Part shown: positions 32,217-40,063 of the stretch, one piece after another
Numbering within the stretch: position 1 is the first letter of the stretch
How the letters are laid out: every line of letters starts with the position of its first letter
Origin: Bifidobacterium breve
GTDB taxonomy: Bacteria > Actinomycetota > Thermoleophilia > Solirubrobacterales > Solirubrobacteraceae
Direction: 5' to 3'
NCBI GenBank assembly: GCA_945889475.1
Contig: CAMDBT010000012.1
Coordinates: 1 to 42,484, forward strand
Length of the DNA: 42,484 bases
The notes under the pieces: model-generated
The model's database searches: none
Told to the model about the DNA's origin: nothing
The model's input: the letters and a program-made list of their open reading frames with translations, nothing else
Translations under genes and position numbers: made by a program

Positions 32217-33347
32217 GTGCCGGGTTCTGAGCAGGGTTCAAACAGCGTCGCTGGCGTCAGCATCGGGCGGCGTGGTTTCTTGGCGGCCGGCGCTGGCGCG
32301 TTTCTCTGTTCGATCGGCGGCCAGGAGATTCTGGTCGAGAAGGCTGGTGACGCGGCCAAGGCCGACGCCGCCGCCGCGCGCGTCAAGAAGCCGGCCGGAG
32401 CGAAGGCGAAGATTGCCGCCACAGCGCCCGGCACCAGCGTCGTCGATCAGCTCGAGTTTGCGACGCCGAAGCCGCAGCCAGGCGGCAAGGTAGTCGAGTA
32501 TTGGATTCAAGCGACGGCGCCGCTTTGGGACATCGTCCCGACGCGTCCACGGCGCGACTACTGGCACGGCACGCGGATCGCTGGGCCAAGTGTTTTTCGC
32601 GCCTTCGCCTATCAGCTGATGACGGAAGGCTTCGCGTCAACAGCCGGGCCGGCCGCGATCCCCGGGCCAACGCTGGAATGCGAAGTCGGTGACGTGCTGC
32701 GAGTTCACGTTCGCAACGGCCTGCCTGACAAATATGCCCAGGCGATCACGATGCATCCGCACGGCGTTCGCTACACGCCCGACTACGACGGTGCCTACAT
32801 GGGCGACTTCACACGCGCCGGCGCCTACATCGGCCCTGGCGAGGAGTTCACCTACGTCTGGGAAGCGGTCCCCGAGGCGGTCGGCGCTTGGCCCTACCAC
32901 GACCACGGCCCTAACCACACGCTCAACTCGATGCGCGGTCTCTTCGGAGCGATCATCGTTCACCCCAAGAACGGTCCGCGAGCCGACGTCGAGCGGGTGC
33001 TTTTCTTGCATTCTCTGGCGCCGCCCACAACGGCCCTCAAGCGCGTCTTCCAGTGCATCAATGGCCGCGCCTACGCTGGCAATACGCCGACGATCGAGGT
33101 CAAGGCCGGGCAGCGTGTCGCGCTGCACGTGTTCGGTATCGACGACGCTTTCCACGACTTTCACATTCACGGCCACCGCTGGCGCAAAGACGGCGGTAAC
33201 TTCAGCACCGACAATCAGACCGTCGGCCCGGCGGAGACGATCAGCGTGCGCTTCACGGAAGACAACCCGGGCCGCTGGCTGTACCACTGCCACGTGATGT
33301 CCCACCAAGACAACGGCATGGCCGGGTTCTACCTCGTCACGCCATGA
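32217..33347 (+). CDS. two-domain multicopper oxidase, Tat-exported
   Basis: The 376-residue protein has a twin-arginine signal (RRGFLAAGAGAF, Arg18-Arg19) and a low-complexity linker to about residue 75. All four His-X-His motifs of the trinuclear copper site are present: HPH 180-182, HDH 228-230, HIH 316-318 and HCH 357-359. The type 1 site in domain 2 has His313, Cys358, His363 and Met368 (CHVMSHQDNGM). Two cupredoxin domains and this length fit the two-domain laccase group with T1 copper in the second domain. It would oxidise a substrate such as a phenol or metal ion with O2, outside the membrane. Confidence 0.9.
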   Translation: MPGSEQGSNSVAGVSIGRRGFLAAGAGAFLCSIGGQEILVEKAGDAAKADAAAARVKKPAGAKAKIAATAPGTSVVDQLEFATPKPQPGGKVVEYWIQATAPLWDIVPTRPRRDYWHGTRIAGPSVFRAFAYQLMTEGFASTAGPAAIPGPTLECEVGDVLRVHVRNGLPDKYAQAITMHPHGVRYTPDYDGAYMGDFTRAGAYIGPGEEFTYVWEAVPEAVGAWPYHDHGPNHTLNSMRGLFGAIIVHPKNGPRADVERVLFLHSLAPPTTALKRVFQCINGRAYAGNTPTIEVKAGQRVALHVFGIDDAFHDFHIHGHRWRKDGGNFSTDNQTVGPAETISVRFTEDNPGRWLYHCHVMSHQDNGMAGFYLVTP

Positions 33348-33399
33348 CCAAACTGTGTAAGAATTGGCACTCGCCGGTAATCACTGGCTCAACTGGATC

Positions 33400-33406
33400 G
33401 GGAGAG
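33400..33406 (+). promoter_or_regulatory. ribosome-binding site of the beta-helix gene
   Basis: GGGAGAG lies 6 nt before ATG 33413. A -10-like TAAGAAT at 33358-33364 in the 65-bp gap would give a leader of about 40 nt. This gene therefore has a leadered mRNA, unlike its upstream neighbour. Confidence 0.5.
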
Positions 33407-33412
33407 AACTAG

Positions 33413-34804
33413 ATGAAGACCTTTATTCGCACCTTCGCAGTTACCGCCGCTGCAGCGCTGATGCTGCCGGCTTTCGCTTCAGCGGCCTACCCGCCGCCAT
33501 CCAACCCCGGCACACCGAAGCCGCGCCCAGGTGGAGCGGCAAAGCTGAAGGTCTGTAAGAAGGGCTGCAAGTACAAGACGATTCAGGCCGCCGTAAAGGC
33601 GGCGCGATCTGGCGACACCGTGCGCATCGCTGACGGCGTCTACAAGGAGCAGGTCACGATCGAGGGCGCCGGCAAGCAAGGGATCAAACTGATTGGCAAC
33701 GCCGGAAATCCTTCGAAGGTGCTGATCAACGCGGCCGGCCACGGCAACGGCGTGATCATCAATGCAGCAAACAAGGTCACCCTTCAGGGTCTCTCGTCGC
33801 ATGGCTACGCCGACAACGGCTTCTTCGCCGTCAACGTCGACGGCTACACGATGGACAAGCTGGTCGCGACCGGATTTGGCGTTTACGGCGTTTACGCCTT
33901 CAACTCCAAAGGCGGCACGATCACCAATTCGGACGCCTACTACCACACCGACGCTGGCTTCTACATTGGGCAGACTCCGTTCCAAGTCAAGCCGAAGCGC
34001 ACCTTCGTCAAGAACGTTCGCTCATGGGGCAACGTGCTCGGCTGGTCGGGCACCAACATGCGTTACGTCAACATCTCGAAGTCGCAGTTCTTCAACAACG
34101 GCACCGGGCTGGTTCCAAACGCCCTCGTTTCGGAGAAGTTCCCGCCGGAGGAAGACAACGTGATCTCCGACAACGACATCTACTGGAACAACTTCAACTA
34201 CTACAAGGCGTCGCCGTTCCCGAAGGTCACGCCAACTGCTGGCGCGATTCCTTACCCGGTCGGCGTCGGTGTTCTGCTCTTCGGTGGCCGTCGCAACCTG
34301 ATCAGCAAGAACCGCATCTTCGGCAACTGGGGGGTCGGGATCGGCCTGATCGACCAGGTCGACATGGCCGGCAACAAGGACAAGATTCCGGCCTCGGAGC
34401 CGGTCGGCACGGACCCGTGGATGCTTGTTGACAACCGTGTGACAGGCAACAAGACCGGCAACAACGGCAAGGACCTCAACGGGCGTGATCTGTTCTACGA
34501 CGGATCGGGCTCGGGCAACTGTTTCTCCGACAACGCGCTGACAGCCGGTGTCAATCTGCCGGTCTTCTCGCCAGTTGCCTTCCCGGCATGCAATCCAGCA
34601 GGCCAGGACGGTCCGGCGAACACCTTCAACGAGGCCGCTCAAGGGGAAGCAATCAACTGGGCGCTGGCGCTGATCATCGCGCAGACTCCTGGCGAAACGT
34701 TCCCGCATCCGACCTCGACCGTGTACCGCGGCACGAGGCCGTTCCCGAAGGCGCCGGATGGCGGCTACGCGGTTTGGAACAAGAAGATCAAGCCACCTAA
34801 GTGA
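33413..34804 (+). CDS. secreted right-handed parallel beta-helix protein
   Basis: The 463-residue protein has a signal peptide (KTFIRTFAVTAAAALMLPAF, cleavage near ASA). From residue 44 the KVCKKGCKYKTIQAAVKAA and GDTVRIADGVYKEQVTIEG pattern is the usual opening of pectate-lyase/NosD-like beta-helices. Repeating coils with Asn/Gly turns follow to about residue 370 (for example ITNSDAYYHTDAGFYIG, NVISDNDIYWNN). No catalytic triad of a named lyase was recognised. The cupredoxin gene overlaps its stop (GTGA). NosD, a copper-loading protein, has the same fold, but the copper link here rests only on neighbours. Confidence 0.82.
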   Translation: MKTFIRTFAVTAAAALMLPAFASAAYPPPSNPGTPKPRPGGAAKLKVCKKGCKYKTIQAAVKAARSGDTVRIADGVYKEQVTIEGAGKQGIKLIGNAGNPSKVLINAAGHGNGVIINAANKVTLQGLSSHGYADNGFFAVNVDGYTMDKLVATGFGVYGVYAFNSKGGTITNSDAYYHTDAGFYIGQTPFQVKPKRTFVKNVRSWGNVLGWSGTNMRYVNISKSQFFNNGTGLVPNALVSEKFPPEEDNVISDNDIYWNNFNYYKASPFPKVTPTAGAIPYPVGVGVLLFGGRRNLISKNRIFGNWGVGIGLIDQVDMAGNKDKIPASEPVGTDPWMLVDNRVTGNKTGNNGKDLNGRDLFYDGSGSGNCFSDNALTAGVNLPVFSPVAFPACNPAGQDGPANTFNEAAQGEAINWALALIIAQTPGETFPHPTSTVYRGTRPFPKAPDGGYAVWNKKIKPPK

Positions 34805-35190
34805 TCAGGAGACATTCCACTGCGGCGGTGCTCGTCGCCCTAACGGCGCTCGCTGCTGCGGCGCCGGCTGGGGCGGGGCACGTCGCCAGCGGCGCCCGCA
34901 CGGCCGCGAGCCGGCCGCCGCTAAAGGCGACCGCACACGTTTACGACAGCGGCTTCACGGCGCCGACGGTCACCGTGCGCAAAGGCGGGACGATCAAGTG
35001 GCTTTGGGATAGCTCGCTGCTTGACCTCCACACCGTCACCTTCATCCGCGGTCCGCAAGGCGCACGGTACTTCAGCTCTCGCTCACTCGGCTCAGGCGCC
35101 GTATACAGCCACAAATTCTCCAAGGCCGGTAAGTACATGATCTACTGCAAGCTGCACGCGGGCAACACGCAGAAGATCGTTGTCAAGTAG
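34801..35190 (+). CDS. secreted cupredoxin (plastocyanin-like), axial Met replaced
   Basis: The 129-residue protein has a signal peptide (basic IRRHS, hydrophobic core to about 25) and one cupredoxin domain of roughly 85 residues. Copper ligands visible are His77 (LLDLHTVTF), Cys116 and His119 (YCKLHAGNTQK). The usual axial Met, three residues after the second His in such short cupredoxins, is Asn122. That predicts a type 1 site of altered potential, or a copper carrier instead of an electron carrier. GTG 34801 shares GTGA with the beta-helix stop, so the two are co-translated. Confidence 0.87.
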   Translation: MIRRHSTAAVLVALTALAAAAPAGAGHVASGARTAASRPPLKATAHVYDSGFTAPTVTVRKGGTIKWLWDSSLLDLHTVTFIRGPQGARYFSSRSLGSGAVYSHKFSKAGKYMIYCKLHAGNTQKIVVK

Positions 35191-35198
35191 CGCCCCGT

Positions 35199-35954
35199 TT
35201 AGCCAGCGAACGGCAGCACCAGCAGCACGATCACGGCGTAGTGGGCGCCCGCGGCACCGCTCACCAGCGAGTGGAAGATCTCGTGGTAGCCGAAGGTCTC
35301 CGGCGCCGGGTCGGGGCGGCCGATCGCGTAGATGATGCCGCCGGCGGTGTAGAGGATGCCGCCGAGCGCCAGACCGGCGAGCGCGGCCCAGCCGAGCGCC
35401 TCGAAGATCTGCGGCACGGCGAGGATTCCAACGCAGCTGAGCGCAACGTAAACACTTACGCTCAGCCATCTCGGCGCGTTGACCCAGAGCAGCGTCAGCA
35501 GCACGCCGAGCGCAGCGCCGCCCCAAGCGACGGCGAGGATTGTTACGGCGAGCGTTCCGTGGAGGATCAACAGTGCGAACGGTGTGATCGACGCCGCGAT
35601 GAAGACGAAGATCATCGAATGGTCAAGCCGCCGCATCCAAGCCCGAGCCCGCGGCTGCCAGTTGTGGCGGTGGTAGAGGGCGCTGACGCCGAACAGGCCG
35701 CAGATCCCGGCCGCGTAGATCAGCATCGCGACCGTCTGTCGCTCACCGTTAGCGAGCGCGACGAGCAAGATTCCAAGCGCCAGCGCGATCCAGAACGAGT
35801 AGTAGTGGATTACGCCGCGAAAGCGCGGTTTGACGCGCGCGGCGAGCGCCGAAGCCTCTTCGCGTAGACGCTCGACTTTGACCCCCGTCTCGTCGCGGAG
35901 CCGTTCGACGTTCTGGCCTACCTCGCTGCGCAGCCGGTCGATCTTTTTGACCAC
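35199..35954 (-). CDS. hemolysin III family membrane protein (PAQR superfamily) with coiled-coil N-terminus
   Basis: The 251-residue protein has seven hydrophobic helices and the PAQR zinc-site motifs: SALYHRHNW, RRLDHSMIFVFIAASITPF and ETFGYHEIFHS. Before them, residues 1-45 form three 11-residue repeats (IDRLRSEVGQN, VERLRDETGVK, VERLREEASAL), a hendecad-type amphipathic helix. The family includes YqfA-type proteins; despite the name, hemolytic activity is not established for most. GTG 35954 was chosen because TACCCT lies exactly 6 nt upstream; the frame stays open to 36155 but that part overlaps the divergent gene. Confidence 0.9.
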   Translation of the reverse strand: MVKKIDRLRSEVGQNVERLRDETGVKVERLREEASALAARVKPRFRGVIHYYSFWIALALGILLVALANGERQTVAMLIYAAGICGLFGVSALYHRHNWQPRARAWMRRLDHSMIFVFIAASITPFALLILHGTLAVTILAVAWGGAALGVLLTLLWVNAPRWLSVSVYVALSCVGILAVPQIFEALGWAALAGLALGGILYTAGGIIYAIGRPDPAPETFGYHEIFHSLVSGAAGAHYAVIVLLVLPFAG

Positions 35955-35960
35955 AGGGTG

Positions 35961-35966
35961 AGGGTA
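35961..35966 (-). promoter_or_regulatory. -10 element TACCCT of the hemolysin III gene
   Basis: On the minus strand TACCCT ends 6 nt before GTG 35954, with no ribosome-binding site. Confidence 0.55.
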
Positions 35967-36038
35967 GAGCCTCCGTTGCCTTCCGTGTGGTTGACTGAGT
36001 CGGTACGCGAAACCCTCAACTGCTAAAGGAACCGACAC

Positions 36039-36431
36039 ATGCCTCATGACGCTTTTGGATCCGGGGACGCGCTGCTGCTCGTCGTCGAGATCTTCTTCTT
36101 CATCATCTGGATTTGGATCCTGATCTTCATCCTCACCGACCTCTTCCGCGACCATGAGCTCTCCGGCTGGTGGAAGGCGGTTTGGGTTCTGTTCCTTGTT
36201 TGTATTCCATTGCTAACGGCGCTGGTCTACCTGATCGCCCGTGGCGGCGGCATGCGCGACCGCGCAATCGCGGCCCAAGCCGAGGCCCAGAAGCAGATGG
36301 ATTCCTATGTCCGTCAGACGGTAGGCGCTGGATCCACCGCCGACGAGCTCGCAAAACTAGCCGAGCTGCACAAGGCTGGCTCGCTCAACGACGCCGATTA
36401 CGCAGCAGCGAAGGCCAAGGTCCTGTCCTAG
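36039..36431 (+). CDS. PLDc_N / SHOCT domain membrane protein
   Basis: The 130-residue protein has two transmembrane helices (about 10-33 and 45-67), the second part matching the phospholipase D N-terminal-type (PLDc_N) two-helix unit with SGWWKAVWVLFLVCIPLLTAL. The C-terminal STADELAKLAELHKAGSLNDADYAAAKAKVL is a SHOCT motif, a short helix pair seen in oligomerising or envelope proteins. Function is unknown. ATG 36039 has AAAGGA 8 nt upstream, and a strong terminator follows, so this is a single-gene unit. Confidence 0.85.
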   Translation: MPHDAFGSGDALLLVVEIFFFIIWIWILIFILTDLFRDHELSGWWKAVWVLFLVCIPLLTALVYLIARGGGMRDRAIAAQAEAQKQMDSYVRQTVGAGSTADELAKLAELHKAGSLNDADYAAAKAKVLS

Positions 36432-36455
36432 TAGTCCAGAGAACAGTTCTGCAAG

Positions 36456-36488
36456 GCGAGGGCCGGCTTGATCGTCGGCCCTCGCTTT
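36456..36488 (+). terminator. intrinsic terminator
   Basis: GCGAGGGCCG (36456-36465) and CGGCCCTCGC (36476-36485) form a perfect 10-bp GC-rich stem with a 10-nt loop, followed by TTTA. It ends the PLDc_N/SHOCT transcript and is the clearest terminator in the window. Confidence 0.8.
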
Positions 36489-36529
36489 AGGATGCCTGCT
36501 GGCGGTTGCCATCTCGAGCGCGAGCGGTG

Positions 36530-36535
36530 TAGGCT
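36530..36535 (+). promoter_or_regulatory. -10 element TAGGCT
   Basis: TAGGCT ends 6 nt before ATG 36542; no ribosome-binding site. Confidence 0.55.
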
Positions 36536-36541
36536 TCGCGC

Positions 36542-36814
36542 ATGGCTGAACAGATTGATGATGCTCATAAAGCGGCAGAGGCGCGGCTCAAAGCGCAGTC
36601 AGAGTTCTGGCGCACGTTTGGTGGATTCGTTGTCGTTTGGATCGTCTGCACGATCATCTGGGCGGTCTCTGGCGCAGGCGATTTCTGGCCGATCTGGGTG
36701 ATTGCAGGGACGGGGATCGCATCGCTGTTCATGGCGTGGAGTGCGTTCGGTCCACGCGACACCGGCCCCAGCCAGCAGCAGGTTGACGCTGAAGCGAAGA
36801 AGTTCGAGAACTAG
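36542..36814 (+). CDS. 2TM-domain small membrane protein
   Basis: The 90-residue protein has a helical N-terminus (AHKAAEARLKAQSEFWRTF), two transmembrane segments (FVVVWIVCTIIWAVSG and WPIWVIAGTGIASLFMAW) and a short polar tail. This matches the 2TM domain family, found alone or in front of sensor kinases. Function is unknown. The start is set by the -10 hexamer 6 nt upstream. Confidence 0.8.
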   Translation: MAEQIDDAHKAAEARLKAQSEFWRTFGGFVVVWIVCTIIWAVSGAGDFWPIWVIAGTGIASLFMAWSAFGPRDTGPSQQQVDAEAKKFEN

Positions 36815-36859
36815 CTGCTGCAAACGACGTCGGCGATTCACCTGTCGCCGCGCTAGCGG

Positions 36860-36865
36860 TAGATT
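36860..36865 (+). promoter_or_regulatory. -10 element TAGATT
   Basis: TAGATT ends 6 nt before ATG 36872; same hexamer and spacing as cysS. Confidence 0.55.
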
Positions 36866-36871
36866 GCTCCG

Positions 36872-37264
36872 ATGAGCACAGGCGATGACTTCCGTGCGGC
36901 TGTTGAGGCCCGTGACCTCGACGCGATCAGCGCTTGCCTAGCTCAGGACGTTGAGTTCTTCAGCCCGGTTGGGTTCAAGCCGTTCATCTCAAGGCCGGTC
37001 GTAACGGCGCTGCTTGGCTTCGTGATCGAGACCTTCGAAGAGTTCGTCTACGTTGACGCGATCGAACAGGGCAGCAGCCGGATGCTCCGCTTCAGCGCCC
37101 GCATTGGTGACAAGGCGATCGACGGCGTCGACCTGCTGGAGCTGGGCGACGACGGCCTGATCCGCCGCTTCTCGGTGATGCTCAGGCCGCTCTCGGCAGC
37201 CCAGGCGATGGCCGACGCGATGTCGGCGCGCTTCGAGGTTGCAGGCGGCAAGCCCGGCGCCTGA
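36872..37264 (+). CDS. NTF2-like (SnoaL-type) protein
   Basis: The 130-residue protein fits the nuclear transport factor 2-like fold: an N-terminal helix with DDFRAAVEARDLDAISACLAQ, the strand DVEFFSPVGFKPF, then a helix with ALLGFVIETFEEF and a curved sheet ending in IDGVDLLELGDDGLIRRFSVM. Such proteins are small-molecule isomerases, hydrolases or binding proteins. No specific substrate can be assigned. It lies just before the FprA-like reductase but with its own -10 element. Confidence 0.8.
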   Translation: MSTGDDFRAAVEARDLDAISACLAQDVEFFSPVGFKPFISRPVVTALLGFVIETFEEFVYVDAIEQGSSRMLRFSARIGDKAIDGVDLLELGDDGLIRRFSVMLRPLSAAQAMADAMSARFEVAGGKPGA

Positions 37265-37276
37265 GCCACCGAGCGG

Positions 37277-37282
37277 TACTGT
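37277..37282 (+). promoter_or_regulatory. candidate -10 element TACTGT of the reductase gene
   Basis: TACTGT ends 12 nt before ATG 37295, implying a leader of about 5 nt; no ribosome-binding site is seen. Confidence 0.4.
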
Positions 37283-37294
37283 TTTTTCCTAGCG

Positions 37295-38686
37295 ATGAGC
37301 GACCAGTCGACGGAAGATTCAGGACTTCGCGTAGCGATTATCGGCTCCGGGCCGTCAGGTTTCTACGCCGCCGGACAGCTGATCTCAGCGCTCGGCGAAG
37401 AGGTCGAGGTGGACATGTACGACCGCCTGCCAACGCCGTTTGGCCTCGTCCGGGCGGGCGTTGCGCCAGACCACCCGAAGATCAAGTCGGTCACGCGGGT
37501 TTTCGAGAAGGTCGCGGCCAGCCCCAACTTCCGCTTCTTCGGCAACGTCGAGTTTGGTACCCACATCGAGCGCCACGAGCTTGAACGCCACTACCACGCC
37601 GTTGTCTACGCAGTCGGAACGCCGAGCGACCGCAGCCCAGGCGTCGGCGGCGAGGAGCTAGCAGGCAGCTGGGCGGCGAGCGACTTTGTCGGCTGGTACA
37701 ACGGCCATCCAGATTACGAGCACTTGGAGTTTGACCTATCGTGCGAGCGTGCTGTCGTCGTCGGCAACGGCAACGTGGCGATCGACATCGCACGGATGCT
37801 GGTGCTGGCGCGCGAGGAGCTGGCGGTAACCGACATTGCCGACCACGCGCTCGACGTGCTGGCCGAGAGCAAGGTCAAGGAGGTCGTGATCCTCGGCCGC
37901 CGCGGCCCCGGGCAGGCGGCCTTCACCAACCCTGAGCTGCGCGAACTAGGCGAGCTAAGCGAAGCCGATGTTGCCGTGGCGCCCAACGGGCTCGACCTCT
38001 CCGACGAGGTCCTAGCCGAGGACGCCAGCATGACGGCGGCCAAGAACGTAGAGATCCTGCGCGGCTACGAGCAGCGCGACGGCCACGGCCACGCCAAGAG
38101 AATCGTGCTTCGCTTCCTTGCCTCGCCGGTCTCGATCAACGGCAGCGAACGAGTGGAGAGCGTCACGATTGCCCGCAACGAGTTGATTGAAGGAGATGAC
38201 GGCAAGCCCCATGCGCGCATGACCGACGAGCTGGAGACGCTCGACGCCGGCCTAATCTTCAGCGCAATCGGCTACCGCGGCAAAGCGTTGCGCGACCTGC
38301 CCTTCGACGAACAGTCAGGCCTAATCCCCAATAAGGCTGGCCGTGTCCATCACGAGGGCGACGTCCTGCCAGGCCACTACGTCGTCGGTTGGATCAAACG
38401 CGGCCCTAGCGGCGTGATCGGTACCAATAAGAAGGATGCGAAGGAGACCATTGACCACCTGCTCGACGATTATCGCGCCGGGCTGCTGCCGGAGCCGACA
38501 GCTCCGCACGAAGGTGGCTCAGAAGCGTTCCTGCTCGAGCGCCGCCCCGAGCACGTCAGCTACGACGAATGGCTCCACATTGACGAGGCCGAAAAAGTCC
38601 GCGGCGAACCGCACGGCCGCCCGCGCGTCAAGCTAACCCGCGTGCACGAGATGCTTGAGGCGATCGAAGCGAAGCGGAAGAAGTAG
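37295..38686 (+). CDS. ferredoxin-NADP reductase, FprA/adrenodoxin-reductase type
   Basis: The 463-residue FAD enzyme has the N-terminal dinucleotide motif VAIIGSGPSGFYAAGQL, then DRLPTPFGLVRAGVAPDHPKIK, which is diagnostic for the adrenodoxin reductase/FprA group, AVVVGNGNVAIDIARMLVL for NADP binding, VVILGRRGPGQAAFT, and VVGWIKRGPSGVIGTNKKDA near the C-terminus. It moves electrons between NADPH and ferredoxin, for example to feed cytochrome P450s. No ferredoxin is adjacent. Length is normal. It ends 6 nt from the convergent FGE-like gene. Confidence 0.93.
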   Translation: MSDQSTEDSGLRVAIIGSGPSGFYAAGQLISALGEEVEVDMYDRLPTPFGLVRAGVAPDHPKIKSVTRVFEKVAASPNFRFFGNVEFGTHIERHELERHYHAVVYAVGTPSDRSPGVGGEELAGSWAASDFVGWYNGHPDYEHLEFDLSCERAVVVGNGNVAIDIARMLVLAREELAVTDIADHALDVLAESKVKEVVILGRRGPGQAAFTNPELRELGELSEADVAVAPNGLDLSDEVLAEDASMTAAKNVEILRGYEQRDGHGHAKRIVLRFLASPVSINGSERVESVTIARNELIEGDDGKPHARMTDELETLDAGLIFSAIGYRGKALRDLPFDEQSGLIPNKAGRVHHEGDVLPGHYVVGWIKRGPSGVIGTNKKDAKETIDHLLDDYRAGLLPEPTAPHEGGSEAFLLERRPEHVSYDEWLHIDEAEKVRGEPHGRPRVKLTRVHEMLEAIEAKRKK

Positions 38687-38692
38687 CCGGCT

Positions 38693-39958
38693 CTACTTCA
38701 CTACCAGCGAACCGACTACGCCAATTCGAAAACCGGTCCACGGGTACGCATTGACCACGTTGGTCGCGTTGCTTGGGGCGAGCCCAACCGCTGAAAGCCA
38801 AAGCTGGTAGGCGGCGGCGTTGGCGACGCCGCCGTGCGCGCGGCGCCAGACGATTGCCTTGTCGGTGCCTACCGGCGGCTTGCCAAGCGTGTCGGTCCAC
38901 TCGACGACGTTGCCTCCCTGGTCGAGCGTGCCCCACGGCGAGCGGGTGGCGGTCTGCCCGACTGAGCCGACGCTGGCCTTGAACATCGCTGGCTGCTCGA
39001 TTGGGTTGTTGCCGAACGGGTTTATCATTGAGCACTGGTCGGCTGTGAACTGCGCCGGGCACCATGTGGGAACCGGGAAATCGGTGTTCATGTAGGTCGA
39101 GATCGGCTGCGTTGCTGCGTTTGTGACCGCGCCGGTCGTCGCATTCAGTACCGATGGTGTGGGGGCGGTCGCGTCGCCGTCGCCGAACACGCCAGCGTTT
39201 GTTGGGTACTTCCAGTAGTTCGGTACCGCTGCGTCGCTGCCGCCAGCTGCTGGATCAAAGTAGGCGGCCTTGATCCACTCATCCTGGCTTGGGATCACAA
39301 AGCCGCTCGGCGCGGTTCGCTTCAGACCCTTGTTCTTGCCGGAGAAGTCGTACATCCCGGTCGTCGTCTTGGCTGATAGCCGAACGCGGTAGGAGGTGAC
39401 CTCGAAGGCGCCGACGGTCGTGGTCGTGCGCTTGAGGACCTTGCCGTTCTGCATCGCGTTGACAAAGCGCGCCGCGCGCGTGAAGTCGGAGAAGGCGTAA
39501 GGCTTGTTGGCCCACTCAGGCAGGGCGACGCTGTAGTGCGTCCCGTGCGCCTTGCTCTTTGAGTGGTTGATCGAGCCGTACTTCGGCCAAGCGACCGAGC
39601 TCTCGACCTTGCTGTAGAGACGGTGGCGGTCTTTGCCGCCAGGGTCAACGGTGTTCAGGAACGTGACCCACTGCGAGACCGTGATTTCAAGCTCGCCGAT
39701 GCCATAGGAGCGCTTGACGCCGCCAACGGGGATGCAGCCGCCGCCGGTCGGTGACTTCTCCGCGACGCCCTGGCAGGACGGATAAACGGCGTCGGTGAAG
39801 GGAACAATTCCAATCGACGTGTTGCCGGGCGAGCCGACTGTGACGGTGCGAACGGTGATCACCGGGCTGGCGGCGCTGGCGGCCGCGGGTAGCGCCAGCG
39901 TTAGCGCGGCGGCGGCGAGGAACATGACGGCGGTGTGGGAGCGAGGACGATTGTTCAT
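38693..39958 (-). CDS. secreted formylglycine-generating-enzyme-fold protein, probably non-catalytic
   Basis: The 421-residue protein has a signal peptide (NNRPRSHTAV, hydrophobic core, AAASAAS). The rest follows the FGE/SUMF1 fold: GELEITVSQWVTFLNTV, SGFVIPSQDEWIKAAYFDP, WGTLDQGGNVVEWTDT and a terminal WTGFRIGVV. True FGEs have an active-site Cys pair in the last third, around the RGGS strand; here that strand reads WRRAHGGVANAA with no Cys, so formylglycine formation is unlikely. Four Cys elsewhere could form disulfides. ATG 39958 lies 6 nt from TACATT; an upstream in-frame start at 39979 would be inside the promoter. Confidence 0.82.
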   Translation of the reverse strand: MNNRPRSHTAVMFLAAAALTLALPAAASAASPVITVRTVTVGSPGNTSIGIVPFTDAVYPSCQGVAEKSPTGGGCIPVGGVKRSYGIGELEITVSQWVTFLNTVDPGGKDRHRLYSKVESSVAWPKYGSINHSKSKAHGTHYSVALPEWANKPYAFSDFTRAARFVNAMQNGKVLKRTTTTVGAFEVTSYRVRLSAKTTTGMYDFSGKNKGLKRTAPSGFVIPSQDEWIKAAYFDPAAGGSDAAVPNYWKYPTNAGVFGDGDATAPTPSVLNATTGAVTNAATQPISTYMNTDFPVPTWCPAQFTADQCSMINPFGNNPIEQPAMFKASVGSVGQTATRSPWGTLDQGGNVVEWTDTLGKPPVGTDKAIVWRRAHGGVANAAAYQLWLSAVGLAPSNATNVVNAYPWTGFRIGVVGSLVVK

Positions 39959-39964
39959 CCGCGC

Positions 39965-39970
39965 AATGTA
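39965..39970 (-). promoter_or_regulatory. -10 element TACATT of the FGE-like gene
   Basis: TACATT on the minus strand ends 6 nt before ATG 39958; no ribosome-binding site. Confidence 0.55.
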
Positions 39971-40031
39971 GCGAAACAAATCTCGCGCTGAGCCGGTGGG
40001 ACGGGTTCGGCTAGCCGGGGCGCTGCCGGAC

Positions 40032-40056
40032 TATCCTGATCTCCAATCGGAAGGGG
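40032..40056 (+). promoter_or_regulatory. -10 element and ribosome-binding site of the glycosyltransferase gene
   Basis: TATCCT (40032-40037) is followed by GGAAGGGG (40049-40056), 7 nt before GTG 40064. This is one of the few leadered genes in the window. Confidence 0.5.
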
Positions 40057-40063
40057 CCAGCGG

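Noticed and set aside
35955-36155. Upstream extension of the hemolysin III protein
   Set aside because: Acidic shadow of the divergent membrane-protein gene; the -10 element and GTG 35954 give a better start.
36438-36450. AGAAC-A-GTTCT palindrome as an SOS box
   Set aside because: The spacing differs from the actinobacterial LexA box (GAAC-N4-GTTC) and it lies after a stop codon, next to a terminator.
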